NCBI GenBank assembly: GCA_977017575.1
Contig: CDRNVI010000177.1
Span: forward strand, 248,001-312,000
Source: Paramoeba atlantica
Lineage: Eukaryota > Discosea
Direction: 5' to 3'
DNA: 64,000 bases
The position numbers were made by a program, and so were the translations under genes. Positions within the stretch are counted from its first letter, which is position 1; each line of letters opens with the position of its first letter. Below, one piece after another: positions 50,296 to 62,015 of the stretch. The notes beneath the pieces are model-generated. The model searched no databases and had not been told where the DNA came from. It was given only the letters and a program-made list of their open reading frames with translations.

Positions 50296-50368
50296 GGCTC
50301 CATAGCTTAGCTGGCAGAGCGCCACCCTAGTAAGGTGGAGGTCATGGGTTCGATTCCCATTGGAGCCT
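50296..50368 (+). tRNA. tRNA-Thr (AGT)
   Basis: 73 nt. Acceptor GGCTCCA/TGGAGCC, anticodon stem CCACC/GGTGG with loop CTAGTAA (anticodon AGT), T-arm ATGGG TTCGATT CCCAT. No T4 run directly at the end, but T-rich DNA follows. Confidence 0.93.
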
Positions 50369-50790
50369 ACTTTCTTTTTGTTTTCTTTTCTTTTTTATTT
50401 CTCTGTCCTTTCATGTTTTTCTTTTCTTTTTTGTTTGTCTTTTTCTCCATCACTTTGTTCATTCTTTAATTTTTGTTCAGTTTTGAAGATAAAATAACTT
50501 AATATTTTTTTATTTTTTTCTCTTTAGTGTGTAGAGCATTGCATGGGTTGTGCTCAGGGATGGCATTATTTGTAATGGTTTCCCCTTGTCCAGTCATTAT
50601 CTTGTTGTTGGATCTTTGAAATTACAGCTCCATTCCTTTACTAAAGATTATGGCTCAAAAGGTTTTGAGAGTGTTGAGGAGCATGTTGTGTGTTAAAAGC
50701 ACATAGGTCAATCATAGAAACCAGTGATGATAAGATGCTTTTCTGAGTTTGATGACTTCACAAAAAAACAGAGTTTGAACATTGACATTG
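50369..50790. repeat. Unit between tRNA-Thr and tRNA-Met, duplicated at 57.2-57.7 kb
   Basis: From GTAGAGCATTGCATGGG (about 50530) to the tRNA-Met, the sequence is clearly homologous to 57371-57699, with indels. No gene recognised in it. Confidence 0.7.
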
Positions 50791-50863
50791 GCTTCCGTGG
50801 CTCAGTCGGTAGAGCGTCAGTCTCATAATCTGAAGGTCGTGAGTTCGATCCTCACCGGGAGCA
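50791..50863 (+). tRNA. tRNA-Met, elongator type (CAT)
   Basis: 73 nt. Acceptor GCTTCCG/CGGGAGC, anticodon stem TCAGT/TCTGA with loop CTCATAA (anticodon CAT), T-arm GTGAG TTCGATC CTCAC. T-run follows. A decayed copy is at 57700-57772. Confidence 0.95.
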
Positions 50864-51563
50864 CTTTTTTTTGTCTTTTGATTTTTTTTTTCGTGGTGGT
50901 TTGAACCCTCCACTCCAGGTGGAGGTTTTTTTCTTTCTTTTTTTTACTCTACCCCCCCAACTCCCTCAAAATTCTCTTGTTTTCCTTCAATTCCTTGAAC
51001 TCATCTGCTTGCTTGAGGATCACTTTGAGCTTTTCTTTTGATTTTACAGAGTTCCTCAAGGGGGTCAGAGTGAAATTCCAGAAAATACAAAAAAAAGCAA
51101 ACAAAGAAAGTTATTTGGCAGACTGTCCTTTGATGGTTGAACACTGAGTGAGAAAAAAAATTCGAGGACAATCCAGTAACAATCACAGAAGAAGAAATTT
51201 GTTGAAACTTTTTGCTTTTGAAGTGTAGAAAGGGAACAGTGAAGAATTTAAAGATGGTTGACTCAAAATAATTTGGAATTCAGTTGCAAAACAAATTGAG
51301 GAAGAAATCTTTCATTACCAAGGAAAACAATTTTCGATCTTGACCTTGCTTTTTTTTGAAAGCTTGGCTAGGAAAATATGCACAGCATTAGAAACTGTAG
51401 CAAGATCTGGAAAAGAGAACAATTAATGCAACTCCCTTTTCTTCTGAGGAGGCCAATACAATAATGGACTGCTGGGCCCTGCTGATCTGAATCACACACA
51501 TTATATTTCTCAGAGCCCCTCACCCTCCAGTATCTTCCCCTTGTCCTCCAGTATCTACTCCTC
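50864..51563. other. Spacer, possibly 3' part of the next minus-strand gene
   Basis: Mixed AT-rich DNA. On minus, a Gly/Arg-rich frame with TGA codons continues from 51640 to about 51410 and would lengthen the next gene if a different splice phase is used. Confidence 0.3.
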
Positions 51564-52433
51564 TTATACCTCTGGTTTCTTCTCCTCATCTTCCAGGAAC
51601 TTCTCCTCTGGTCTCATCACTTTGTCCACACGATCGACAGATCCCTGGAGAGCAGGAGATAAAGAACACAGAAACACACACACCAAAGAAAAGTCGAAAA
51701 TGTGAGTTTTATTCATCAGGTAAATACAAGGGAAACATTAGAACTAGAGATAAAATGCGGGAGCAGAGAAACACAGTTGAGATGGGGGTGTGACAGAGAT
51801 AAAAGAGAGTGTAAAATCAGTGTTTTGATCGAAACAAGGACAGAATCAAATTGGGACAGGATAAAATAAACATCAGGAAAAATAGGAAAAGGAAAAGTAA
51901 AACAAGGGAAAAATACAATCGAAAAGGAGGAAGGAAGGGAGGGAGGGAGCAGTGATCAATCAGAGGAGCAGAGTGACAAGATGGCATCAAATTGAATAGA
52001 AGACAATCAAACAGGGTTTGTAACAAAACTCCTCTCACCTTCCTCTTCCAATTTCATATCCTTGTCCAGTCTCCTCTTATCCTCCACAAACAACACCCTC
52101 TGAAAATTCTGGTCCTGATGAATATTTTGAGGGAATGCCCAAGCGTAGGGCAACCCAACACCCAATAATGGAACCTGGAAACACAGAATATCCAACCAAA
52201 TTCTGCCATTAAAGCAAGAGAGCCACTCAACAAATTTCTTGTTTCACTTTTTTGAACCAATAGCCATGAATTCCCAAGAAATTGAAGACAAAATCATGAA
52301 AACTCACCCTCAAGCCACCAGAAGAATGCCATTTGTGCACATTTGAAAAGTTTCTCCAGAAGAACAAGCTTTGTGTTTCAGGTCGAAACTGCAACAGACA
52401 CAAAAATTTGCTCGATAATGTCAAAGTTTGCAT
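51564..52433 (-). CDS. Possible three-exon gene, unknown function
   Basis: Tentative. An ATG at 52431-52433 opens about 41 codons, ending before a strong donor (AGG|GTGAGT). A second exon follows acceptor TTTCCAG near 52165 and ends near a GTGAGA donor (about 52045). A third part, 51644-51564, follows CTCTCCAG and ends in TAA. The first exon is hydrophobic and basic, like an organelle presequence; the second begins with a short hydrophobic Leu/Gly segment and becomes charged. Splice phases fit for exons 1-2 but not cleanly for 2-3. The start codon lies 3 bp from that of the plus-strand gene, so one of the two starts is probably wrong. Confidence 0.3.
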
Positions 52434-52436
52434 TCA

Positions 52437-52835
52437 ATGTTCGAAAAGACAACAGAAACAAAGGACCAGTCTCTCAAAAATTTGTGGAATAACATCACAA
52501 AACAAATTATAGAGAAGGTTTATGATTCACAAAAACGATTGATCAATTTGTTCAACAATCTTGCATTCAAAACCGCACAGCAAGCTCAATCAGGAAAAAG
52601 AACAAAATTACAAAAAGATCCAGCAAAATGGACAGTTTCTGTAACTCCTCTAACTTCTGAAGAAGCAAAGAAAATGATCCAATATTGGGGAATTGATACT
52701 CCTTCCCTGAAGGGTTGAACAAGACCTTTTTTTCATGTTGAAGGGTTTGCCTTGGGTGATTTTGAGGAATTGATCAAGCGTTTTGGTATCTCTCTGACTT
52801 TGTGTGGGATACAACAAAAGCATGATAAGGAATAA
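52437..52835 (+). CDS. Hypothetical protein, 132 aa, with in-frame TGA
   Basis: ATG at 52437. The frame meets TGA at 52716-52718 and continues with the same protein-like quality to TAA at 52833-52835. Lys/Gln/Glu-rich helices at first, then a compact C-terminal part with several aromatic residues. No family recognised. A further exon of the same gene could be 52973-53301. Confidence 0.5.
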
Positions 52836-52972
52836 AGGTGTTTTTATTGGCTTGTTTTCGATTATCGACATTGAGAAAAGTTATGAAATTCATCAGTTCA
52901 GTGAAAAGTACAAGTCAATAAAAACACAAGCAAAACAATACTTCATCCACTTTCTTTTTTCAATTTTTGCAG

Positions 52973-53301
52973 GTTCAACATCATGTAATGGTGGAACTCA
53001 AAGCAGAGAAGATATGATCATCCAGATACTCCATCTTCAACAAAAACAATTGACAGCCAAGGTTGCAATACTCAAGGATTGAATACAAGATGACATTCCT
53101 GCCTTATTGATGAAGATCTCGAGTTTCTACAAGGAGAAGAAGGATGAACAAGTGACCTACCATCTTGTCAAGTCAATGGTGAAGGCAGGAATAGCAGCAG
53201 GAGAACAGAGACCAAAAAAACAGAGAAAAATGTGGTCTTCCTCATTTGGTGAATGACATGATGATGGTTTTCAGTCGAACAGACCTTCATCCCCAGAATA
53301 A
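52973..53301 (+). CDS. Exon of unknown gene with in-frame TGA
   Basis: Follows an acceptor ATTTTTGCAG. The helical, Gln/Leu-rich frame passes TGA at 53080-53082 and runs 73 more codons to TAA at 53299-53301, with a second TGA near 53246. A homologous exon lies at 57945-58223, also after TTTTTACAG, and together they define a repeated gene or element. Function unknown; coiled coil likely. Confidence 0.5.
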
Positions 53302-53559
53302 ATTCCTCCCAAATAGCACAAAAAGGCATTCATGACCCCACCAGTCCAGGTCTTTTATTCTAGAATGGAAACTTTAAACTCTCACATTTTATTGTACTGT
53401 TGTCAGGGTTGAGATGGGAGGCGCTTGCTGAGTGGGTAAACATCCATTCTCACAATTTTGAAGGGGAGAGTGAGAGCCAAAACGAAAATGCAAACACCAA
53501 CTCACTCTCTCAAAAATAAATCTTCATTTTGTGAGTTGATTCACTGAAACACTTCAAAA

Positions 53560-55620
53560 GCAGTGTGTTCTTTGTGTCACTCTGTGGGGTCACAAATAAA
53601 ATTCTCATTCTTATTTCTCTCAACAAAACAATTTGATTTTAAACAACAAAAAAAGAGGAGTGGGGGGGCGGGAACATCACCCACTCACTTGCTCTTTAAA
53701 ATTTGAATAAATTGATTTTTATTGAATCTAGCAATTACTTTTTGAAAAGGCAACAATCCTTCTTTTTTTTTCCCCGCCTCTCTCTCTCTTTTCTCTTTCT
53801 ATGTATTCATTCTCCCTCCTCCACTTCAAATATGATTTTTTGGGGGGTCACCAAAATACATTCAAAAAGAGGAAAAATTTAAAAACAGCAGTTTGAAAAG
53901 TTTGAAATGACAAAAAAAGAAAGAAAACCTCAGAACAATCTTTGGAAGGTTGAGACAAAAATCCAAAAAGACAAAAAAAAAAAGGAAAGGAAAGAAAGAA
54001 AAACAAAAGAAACAAAAGAAACAAAAGAAACAAAAGAAACAAACCATGAAAAGTCAAAAAAAAACCAAAGGAAAAAGAGGAGATCCCTTGAATTCAACAA
54101 CCCAAACACAAACTTTTACCGAACAAAGTCTCTCTCTCTTTCTTTCTCTCTCTCTTTTCTCTCTTCTCTCTTCCTCCTTTTCCCCAAACAAAAAAAAAGC
54201 GTTGAGCCGCTGATTTAGATCCCTTAATTTTTCGGGAAAGAGAAAGGGCAAAAAGATGCTCTTTATCAGCTTGATAATTGGTTTTTTTTTTTCGTTTTTG
54301 CTTCACTTTTCTTCTCTCCTCTTCACCCTCTTCAGTTTTCTTCTTCCGACCTCTTCAGTTCCCCCTTCCTCTCTTTTTTTCCTTTCTTTCATTCTCTTTT
54401 CCACTCAATATGACCTCCATTGAGGGAGCTTCCAAACTGACTTGAACAACTGCCTTTTTCTGTGGGGTGGGTGATGGGGGGAGAGGGAGGAAAAGGAGGA
54501 GAGGGGGGGGTTAAAAGGGATGGTGGTAGAATCAACCACAAATATCATGATGATAATTTTTTGAGGAGGGGTGGGGGGTGGGGGGGGATGTTTCGTGGGA
54601 GGGGGAGGGGAGAGGGGCATTCTGGCTGATCAAGAAAAGAGGTTTTTTCCTCCTTCTCTTCTCTTTTTCCTTTTTCTCCCTTTTTTTGTTTTTTTGAGTT
54701 TTCCTTTTTTTTCTTTTCTTGGGTTTTCTTTTTTTCTTTTTTCTCCATCTGTTTTTTTTCTCCTTTTTTCTTTTCTTTCTTTTGTCTTTCCCTTTTTTTT
54801 TCTTGTTTTTTTTTTCTTTTTTTTCTCACTGCTGTTTTCCCCCTTTGTCTTTTCTCTCTCTTGAGGGTAATTCTTTTTTTTAGTTCCTCTCTTTTTCCCT
54901 TTTGTTTGTGAGATTGGAAGATTTCATCTGGGAGGACAATGTTTTTGTGTTTTTTTCATTTGGATTTTTCATACTCTCTGGATGTGAATCTGAAAATTTG
55001 AACCCAGAGAGTATGAAAAAAAATTACAAATACCCACAATCACAATGGAAAACAAAAAATGGAAGAGCAAGAGGGGGGGGTTCTTGGGGGGGGGGAGAGA
55101 GAATGGGAGAGGAGGGTGAGCAACACACAACCTCTGTTTTTTTGCTTCTCTTCTTCTTCTTCTCTCTCTTTCTCATTCTCTCCTTCTCTCCTCTCTCTCT
55201 CCTCTCCTCTTCTCTTTCTCTTTCTCTTCTGCTTTTTCTTTCTCTCTCTCTTCTCTCTTCTCTCTTTCTCTTCTCTCTTTCTATTATTTGTTAAAAAAGG
55301 CTTTTGGCAAACAACTATCTCCTTTCTTCTCTTGTTTTATTTGTTTCTTTTTCTTTTTTTTTTTTTCTTTTTTCTTTTTCTTTTTCTTTTTTTTCTTTTT
55401 CTTTTAACTTTTTCATTCTTCTCTCTCTTTCTCTCTCCCCTTTTCTCTCCCTCTCTCTTCTCTCTCTTCTCTTTCTAGTGATCTTTCTGACAATACTTTG
55501 AGAGGGCTGTTCCATTAGAAATTGAAAATCTTCATGTCCAAATCATGTTTTTTTTTTTTATTTTTTATTTTTTTATTTTGTTTTATTTTTATTTTTATTT
55601 TATTTTTATTTTTATTTTCA

Positions 55621-55651
<31 letters not shown>

Positions 55652-55710
55652 TTATTATTTTATTATTTTATTATTTTTTTTTTTCTTTCTTTTATTATTC
55701 TTTTAATAAT
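53560..55710. repeat. Segmental duplication, copy A
   Basis: Matches 61255-63785 over its length: CACTCTGTGGGGTCACAAATAAAATT at the left, the TTTTTTGGGGGGTCACCAAAATACATTC segment, the GCGTTGAGCCGCTGATTTAGAT segment, the hairpin at 54965 and the (TTTTTA)n run. It lacks the SINE present in copy B. Confidence 0.85.
54965..55022. repeat. Recurrent TACTCTCTGG hairpin, copy 3
   Basis: TTTTTCATACTCTCTGG pairs with CCCAGAGAGTATGAAAAA around a 21-nt loop; the longest and most perfect of the four. Confidence 0.8.
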
Positions 55711-57148
55711 TTTATCATATTTAATTCTTCTCTCTCTTTCTCCTTCTCTCCTTCTCTCCTTCTCTCCTTCTCTCCTTCTCTCCTCTCTCTCTCTTCTCCT
55801 CTTCTCTTTCTCTTTCTCTTCCGCTTTTTCTTTCTCTCTCTCTTCTCTCTTCTCTCTTCTCTCTATTATTTGTTAAAAAAGGCTTTTGGCGGACAACTAG
55901 CTCAGTGGGCAATGCCTGTTGAATTAATTTTGCACGACCCTCTGATCTTCTTCAAATGTTTTTCTTTTCTTTTTCTTTCTTTTTTTTCTTTTTTTTCTTC
56001 TGATTATTTTTTGGATAAATTATACTGTTCTGATGATTATTTTTCTTTTCTTTCTTTCTCTCTCTCTTTTCTCTCTCACTTTTCTCTCTCTCTCTCTTTT
56101 TCTTCTCTCCCTCTCCTCTCCTCTCTCTCTCTCTCTCTCTTCTCTCTCCCTTTCATAATATTTTTTTTTTTTATTTCTTTTCTTTCCCTCTTCTTTCTTT
56201 CTTTCTTTCTTTCCCTCTTCTTTCTTTCTTTTTTCTTTCTTTCTTCTTTCTTTCTTTTCTCTTTGTAGGTATTTCAGTAAGAATTCATTCACATGACCAC
56301 TCAACTCACGAATCTTGTTCAAATGTATTTTTTTCTTTTTTTCTTTTTCTTTTTCTTTCTTTTTTCGTTCTCTTTTTCTTAAGATCAAAAACCTTTATTT
56401 TGTTGGGTGTTTTGTGATGTGTTTTTTTTCTTTTCTTTGTTTTTCTTTGTTTTTTTTTAATTGGAAAACTAATTTTTCTTTCTTTTCTTTTTTATTTTTC
56501 TGTTAGATGACAATATAACCAAAAAACAAGAAAGACAGAACAATTGAAGGGATTTTGTGGTGATGTTTTGGAGTTTTATGAACAAATTAAAAAGTCCTTT
56601 TGATTTGTTCAAACAACTCTTTTTTCTTCTTTGACATTTTTCAGCGATTTGGGACCCTCAAAGAATTGGAATGTCCCAGAAGATGATTCAATTCTTGGTA
56701 AGAGAGAGAAAGAGAGAGAGAGAGAGGAGCTGAGGAGTTAGGGAGTCAGGGAGACTTGAGATCCCACCAAATGAGGTTCTTTTTTTTCTTTTTTTTTCTT
56801 CTTTTTTCTTGTTTTTTTTCTTTCTTTTTTTTCTTCTCTTTTTTCTTTGTTTTTTCTCTTTTTTTTTTCTTTCTTTTTTTTTCTTCCTTCCTTTTCTTTT
56901 GTTTAATCTTTTATTTTAGAACAGAGACAAAAGTGTTCCACATTTTCCAATTCTTATCAGAAAAGAGTGGAATTACATTGAAAAGGGTTCTTTTCTTTGA
57001 TTGATCTGCTTTCAATCAGAGGTTTTTTCTTCTTTTCTTCCTGTTTCTTCCTTATCTTTCCCCTTTTTCTCCCTTTTTTACCTTTTTTCTTCTTATCTCT
57101 TTTGTTTTTCCCCCTCTTTTCCTCCTTTTTCTTTTTTTTAAAACAAGT

Positions 57149-57195
57149 GGTTCCATAGCTGGCAGAGCACCACCTTAGTAAGGTGGAGAATCTGA
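57149..57195 (+). pseudogene. tRNA-Thr relic
   Basis: Matches the 5' part of tRNA-Thr (50296), with 5 bp of the D arm missing, GCGCC changed to GCACC, and the T arm lost. It is part of the duplicated tRNA-Thr to tRNA-Met block. Confidence 0.75.
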
Positions 57196-57699
57196 AAGTC
57201 AAACTTGCTCCTCTTTATACCTGCAATTTGGAAAAGGGACTTTGAAGTGCTCTGGTGGGAAAACACAAAAACTTTTGGTTGGGGAATCAAACAATATGAA
57301 GATGACACTGCTGTTGATAGGAAGGGGCCAACTTTTTTGTCAAACTTCCAAAGTTCCAAACTTTTCTATTGTAGAGCATTGCATGGGTTGGTTGTGCTCA
57401 GGGATGGCATTTTGTAATGGTTTCCCCTTGCTAAGTCAGTATCTTGTTGCTGGATCTTGAAAAATTACAGCTCCATTTCTCTACTAAAGATTATGGCTCA
57501 AAAGGTGGTTTACAGTCCTGTCATCATCAGGCAAAACCACTTCAGGAATTGTTCAAGCAATTTGAGAATGTTGAGGAGCATTTTATTTCAAGAGCCTGTG
57601 TTTAAAAGCACATAAGTTATCATAGAAACCAGTGATGATATGATGGCTTTTCTGAGTTTGATGACTTCACAAAAAAACAGAGTTTGAACATGGACATTG

Positions 57700-57772
57700 G
57701 CTTCCGTGGCTCAGTCAGTAGAGCGTCAGTCTCATAATCTGAAGGTTGTGAGTTCAATCCTCACCAGGAGCA
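57700..57772 (+). pseudogene. Decayed tRNA-Met copy
   Basis: Aligns end to end with 50791-50863 with only four substitutions. All four are CpG to TpG or CpA (positions in TCGG, GTCG, TTCG and CCGG of the intact gene). One breaks an acceptor pair and another changes the conserved TTCGA of the T loop to TTCAA, so function is doubtful. Confidence 0.85.
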
Positions 57773-57944
57773 CTTTTTTTTTGTCTTTTGATTTTTTTTT
57801 TGAATCAGGGTGGAGTTTATTGACTTGTTTTCGATTTTTGACATTGAGAAAAGTTATGAAATTCATCAGGTTCAGTGAAAAGTACAAGTCAATGAAAACA
57901 CAGCAACACAATCTTCATCCACTTTCTTTTTTCAATTTTTACAG

Positions 57945-58223
57945 GTTTGAAATCATGTAATGGTGGAACTCAGAGCAGAGAAGATATGATCTCACCCAGA
58001 TACCCCATCTTCAACAAAAACAATTGGCAGCCCAGGATGCAACACTCAAGGAACACATCAGACTACAATTGAAGGTTTAAAGACTCAAATTTCAAAAACT
58101 GATGAGCCAAAGCAGAATATCACTCTGTTTGACAACAAGACAAGGGAGCTCTACAAACCAGTTTCTTGGCTGATTCATGATGATGTGACACCAGCAGGAA
58201 TGATCAAAGAACTTGATGAATAA
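57945..58223 (+). CDS. Exon homologous to 52973-53301, unknown function
   Basis: After acceptor TTTTTACAG the frame from ATG 57960 runs 87 codons to TAA at 58221-58223, crossing TGA at 57987-57989. The start is homologous to the 52973 exon but soon diverges in frame. Lys/Thr-rich then a short globular end. Degenerate coding traces continue to about 58760. Probably part of an element carried by the duplications. Confidence 0.4.
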
Positions 58224-58799
58224 CAGGTGGAAATTTGTGTGAGGTTGCTTTCATGCATGAGGATATTCAAGAGCAGTTGAAAACCTGGCAAAAATCCCTG
58301 GGGAAATGGTGTCCAAAATCCCAACAGACATCTGGCAGTACATACAGAAGGATGGTGAACTGAAGGCTGGGAGCAGTTGCGACTGAGGAGCATCTTCAGG
58401 CAATGTCCAACATCCTACATATCATGAGAGCCATCCCAGGTGCCAAGGAAGATAAGACTCAATCTGACCAATTGCTTAAAACATTGATTGCACTTATAAC
58501 AATGTATTCCTTGAGGATGTGTGTGTTGTAATTACACAACTGTTGTCAGGAGAGAGGAGATAGCAAGAGCTCAATTGAGGAAGAAGTCTACAAGAGGAGT
58601 CAGAGAAGAGGATTGTGTGAAAGTGATGGGGCAGTCTGTTGCAACCACTTTGAAGCAAAGCCACCATTCAAGAAAAGAAGGTTTGCACACCAAACTGCTA
58701 CCTTTGTTGATTGTGGAAATTCCAAAGGGAGACAGTCCCCTTTTTTTAGGGGTCTAAAATAAATGACTTGTACTCTCTGAAGTGGAGAGTCAGAAAAGT
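58224..58799. other. Degenerate coding traces
   Basis: Plus-strand fragments with protein-like composition (for example 58521-58757) but several stops; ends near TAAAATAAATGAC at 58755. No family recognised. Confidence 0.3.
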
Positions 58800-60228
58800 C
58801 ACTTTTTCAGTGATTGACTTGGGCAATCAAAAATAACTGGAGAGGGACAATAAGAATTAACTAATTTTTTATAACAAGCCAGAGCAAAGTTGATCAAACA
58901 ATTATGTTGGTCTTTATCTTCATAGAAGGGGTGAGAGAGAGCAGCAAAAGTCTGTTTACACCAACCATACAGTGACTCAACTTTTCCTCTTACAAATGCA
59001 ATTGCTTCATTTTTCTCTTGATCCTCAGCACTCAATGAATGGGGAACTCTCTTTCCATGGATTATTCAAGGCCTTCCAGCGTTTGACTTGTTTGTGACCA
59101 ACACCAACTTATCGAAAAATTTTGTTGCTGCTCAAAAGTGGTTGTCTTTTTTTTTTTGAGACAGACTTTATTCAATTAGTAGTTCTTAATCTAAGCCATT
59201 TGAATTACATTAAATTATGTTTGTTTTTAACCTCTAACGAGAGGTGAAGTTTAACTTAGTTCAGTTGGTCTTTATGCTGAACTTTAGAACTTCTGCAAGT
59301 TCAGGCTGGAGAATGCACATCAGAAGGGAGAATAATCCAAAGCTCCTTCCAAGGGAATTTATCCTCAACTTTTTAGCAGACAGGGCTGAGATGTAACCTG
59401 TTCTGATTTTCACACTTCTTCAAGAGCTCCTCACTCCAATCAAATCACTCTACAGCACCAGAAAAATTTTCTATAATATTGAAAAACTGGGATTTGAACT
59501 CACCCCCCTGAGGTTGGACATAGTCGAATTTATGGCTAAACTATGGGCACCAACCCACTCGAAAGTGGTTGTCTGCAATGATGTGTGGTCCTAGAAAAGA
59601 GGTCATCAAGTCAATTCGCATAAAAAATAGTGATATCTCCATCAGATTCTTTTGGTGAATGGATCCCACTAACCCATTCAGCCCCACCTTTTGCATTGTG
59701 AAGTGTCACCCACCACCAACCAGGAGCTTTAAGTTTGTGTGAGTACCATTTTGCCCTCCACTTCTTGCAAACTGTTTGTTGGGCCCTTTAATTTTAAAAT
59801 CAGATGAATCCATCCATAAACAGTCAGATTGGCATGGTGGTGGTCATTCAGTTCTTTGGGCCATTCTCTGCAAATGAGAAAGGGTGCTTGGGACCAAGAT
59901 TGTTTTTGTCCACTTTAGCAACTCAAAGCAAACAACTTGAACTGTTGTGTTGGATTGCTTTTTGGCCCATTGGGAGCCAATTGTGCACCTTTTTTCAGAG
60001 TTTGCCCATCCCAACCGCAAATAGATCCTTGTACATTACAAGATGATACACAGACACAGCAAAACCAGAAGGTCTCTGTTCACTCCAAAGCTTTGGTTTT
60101 TGAGATTCCAAAAAATTTAGAATCTCCTTCAAAGTCTCTTCTCCCAGCTTCTCTTTCACAGCAAATATGATATCTTTCTTTCTCAACCCTTCAACCCCCA
60201 CCATTGGTGAAAGAGTACAATTCATTTT
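58799..60228 (-). pseudogene. Harbinger-like DDE transposase pseudogene, split by a SINE
   Basis: Start at ATG near 60225. The N-terminal part reads through TGA at 59995-59997 and at three further places (as Trp) to a MDSSDFKIKG block (first Asp). Two frameshifts lie near 59810 and 59770. A KWYSHKLKAPG ... SPKESDGD block follows (second Asp), then ADNHF. The SINE at 59148-59557 interrupts it. The last part (59035-58799) has VESLYGW and an F-x-ED-x4-HN segment, like the end of DDE_Tnp_4, and closes with TGA. The order Asp, KWYSHK, DGD, ADNHF is that of Harbinger/ISL2EU-like transposases of protists and oomycetes (from memory of the family). Clearly dead. Confidence 0.7.
59148..59557 (-). mobile_element. 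tRNA-derived SINE, copy 2 (inside the Harbinger-like gene)
   Basis: Flanked by 17-bp repeats CTCAAAAGTGGTTGTCT (59131-59147) and CTCGAAAGTGGTTGTCT (59558-59574), differing only at a CpG/CpA site. Same A box, B box and tail as copy 1, but CpG sites in the head are largely TG or CA, so this is the oldest of the three. Confidence 0.9.
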
Positions 60229-61254
60229 ATTTAGCTCTCTAAATTAAGGAATTATCTCCCAAAGAAAATTGTCAATTATTTCATTACAGTGAACAAAGCA
60301 TCTATTCTGTGGTCTCTCAAATAATCCTCAAAGAGTGTGTGGCTGTGTACAACAAAATTCCTCAATCTGGTTTTTTGACATCCTTGCACAGGACAATTTG
60401 GAGAGCAATAAAGGTGCAGAGTGTTTTGGAAACCCTGACCCCCCCCCAAACAGTCTGTGTCTGGTTGGTGTTTTACATTGTGTCAATCCCAAACTTGTTT
60501 CCTTTGAATTTTGGTATCAGAAAAGAGGTCTCATATATCCATGGAAAAGGAAAGGAGGAAGCTCCAAGCTTTGAAGAACTTCAGAGTGATTACCAACACT
60601 TTGAGTGGAGAGTTATTGGCCATAAAGAGGCAGATCTCTCAAATATCAACCTGTTGTCTTAAAGCACCCCATGTCCCACTTCAGTCTACAACAAGTCGCA
60701 GAAAGAGAGCCTTAAAAAGCTGGTGAAGGATTACAACTTTGCTGCTCTGAAAGAAGTATCTTCAATTCTGTCAAGAAGTGAAAGATAAGTTGGACCCAGA
60801 AGATTGAGTCAAATGTGAAGGAACTTGGAGATAATCTAAAGCTCCATATTCCCTTGCTGGATTCAATTAGTTGGGAGATGGTGACTGAGGCACTGTGGAC
60901 CCCCTCTTTATCTTAGATGGTCTTCAACAAGCACTTGGGGCAACTTGAAGAGGAGGAAGATGTTTTGGATGGCATGAGGTATTCGAAATTTGATACAAAG
61001 CGAAATTTTTGGATTTGGGGAAATGTGGTGGGAATTGGTCCCTTGTGATTTCCAACTTCCTTCTGGAATCCTGTTTTACCAATAATGTGACTTGTCCACA
61101 AAGCGCCAAGAATCCCCAATCAAGTTTACCAAGCCTGTGTGAGAAGGCTAAGGCTTTGAACTGATACAGGCTCTCAATACAATGTTCAATGTGGCTGAAG
61201 TGCTCAATAACTCTGAAGAAGACAAGGAGAAACACAACAAGCCTTTGAATTTGA
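60229..61254. other. Degenerate coding traces, plus strand
   Basis: Fragments such as 60309-60662 and 60690-60775 look like former protein but shift frame repeatedly. The end joins the segmental duplication. Function not recognisable. Confidence 0.3.
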
Positions 61255-62015
61255 GTGTGTTCTTTGTGCCACTCTGTGGGGTCACAAATAAAATTTTCAT
61301 TCTTATTTCTCTCAACAAAACAATTTGATTTTAAACAACAAAAAAAGAGGAGTGAGGGGGGGTGGGAACATCACCCACTCACTTGCTCTTTAAAATAATA
61401 AATTGATTTTTATTGAATCTAACAATTACTTTTTGAAAAGGCAACAATTTTTTTTTTTTTCCCCACCTCTCTCTCTCTTTTCTTTCTTGTCTTCACTTCA
61501 AATATGATTTTTTGGGGGGTCACCAAAATACATTCAAAAGAAAAAAAAATTAAAAACAGCAGTTTGAAAAGTTTGAAATGACAAAAAAAGAAAGAAAACC
61601 TCAGAACAATCTTTGGAAGGTTGAGACAAAAATCCAAAAAGACAAAAAAAAAAAGGAAAGGAGAAAGAAAAAAAAACAAAAAAAACAAAAGAAACAAAAG
61701 AAACAAACCATGAAAGGTCAAAAAAAAAACCAAAGGAAAAAGAGGAGATCCCTTGAATTCAACAACCCAAACACAAACTTTTATTGAACAAAGTCTCTCT
61801 CTCTTTCTTTCTTCTCTCTTTCTTTTCTCTCTTCTCTTCCTCCTTTTTCACAAAACAAAAAAAAAAGCGGTTGAGCCACTGATTTAGATTCCTTAATTTT
61901 TCAGAAAAGAGAAAGGCGAAAAGATGCTCTTTGTCCAGCTTGATAATTGGTTTTTTTTTTTTTGTTTTTTCCTCTTCAGTTTTCTTCTTCTGACCTCTTC
62001 AGTTCCCCCTTCCTT

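Larger units (their letters stand above)
53302..57699. other. Repeat-rich spacer, first copy of a large segmental duplication
   Basis: 53560 to about 55710 is copy A of the segment repeated at 61255-63785. 55140-55310 and 55730-55890 are an internal duplication (TTCTCTCTTTCTC tracts ending GTTAAAAAAGGCTTTTGGC). 55900-57130 is pyrimidine-rich with mixed islands near 56500-56750. 57371-57699 is the second copy of the tRNA-Thr to tRNA-Met interval. No convincing gene. Confidence 0.6.
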
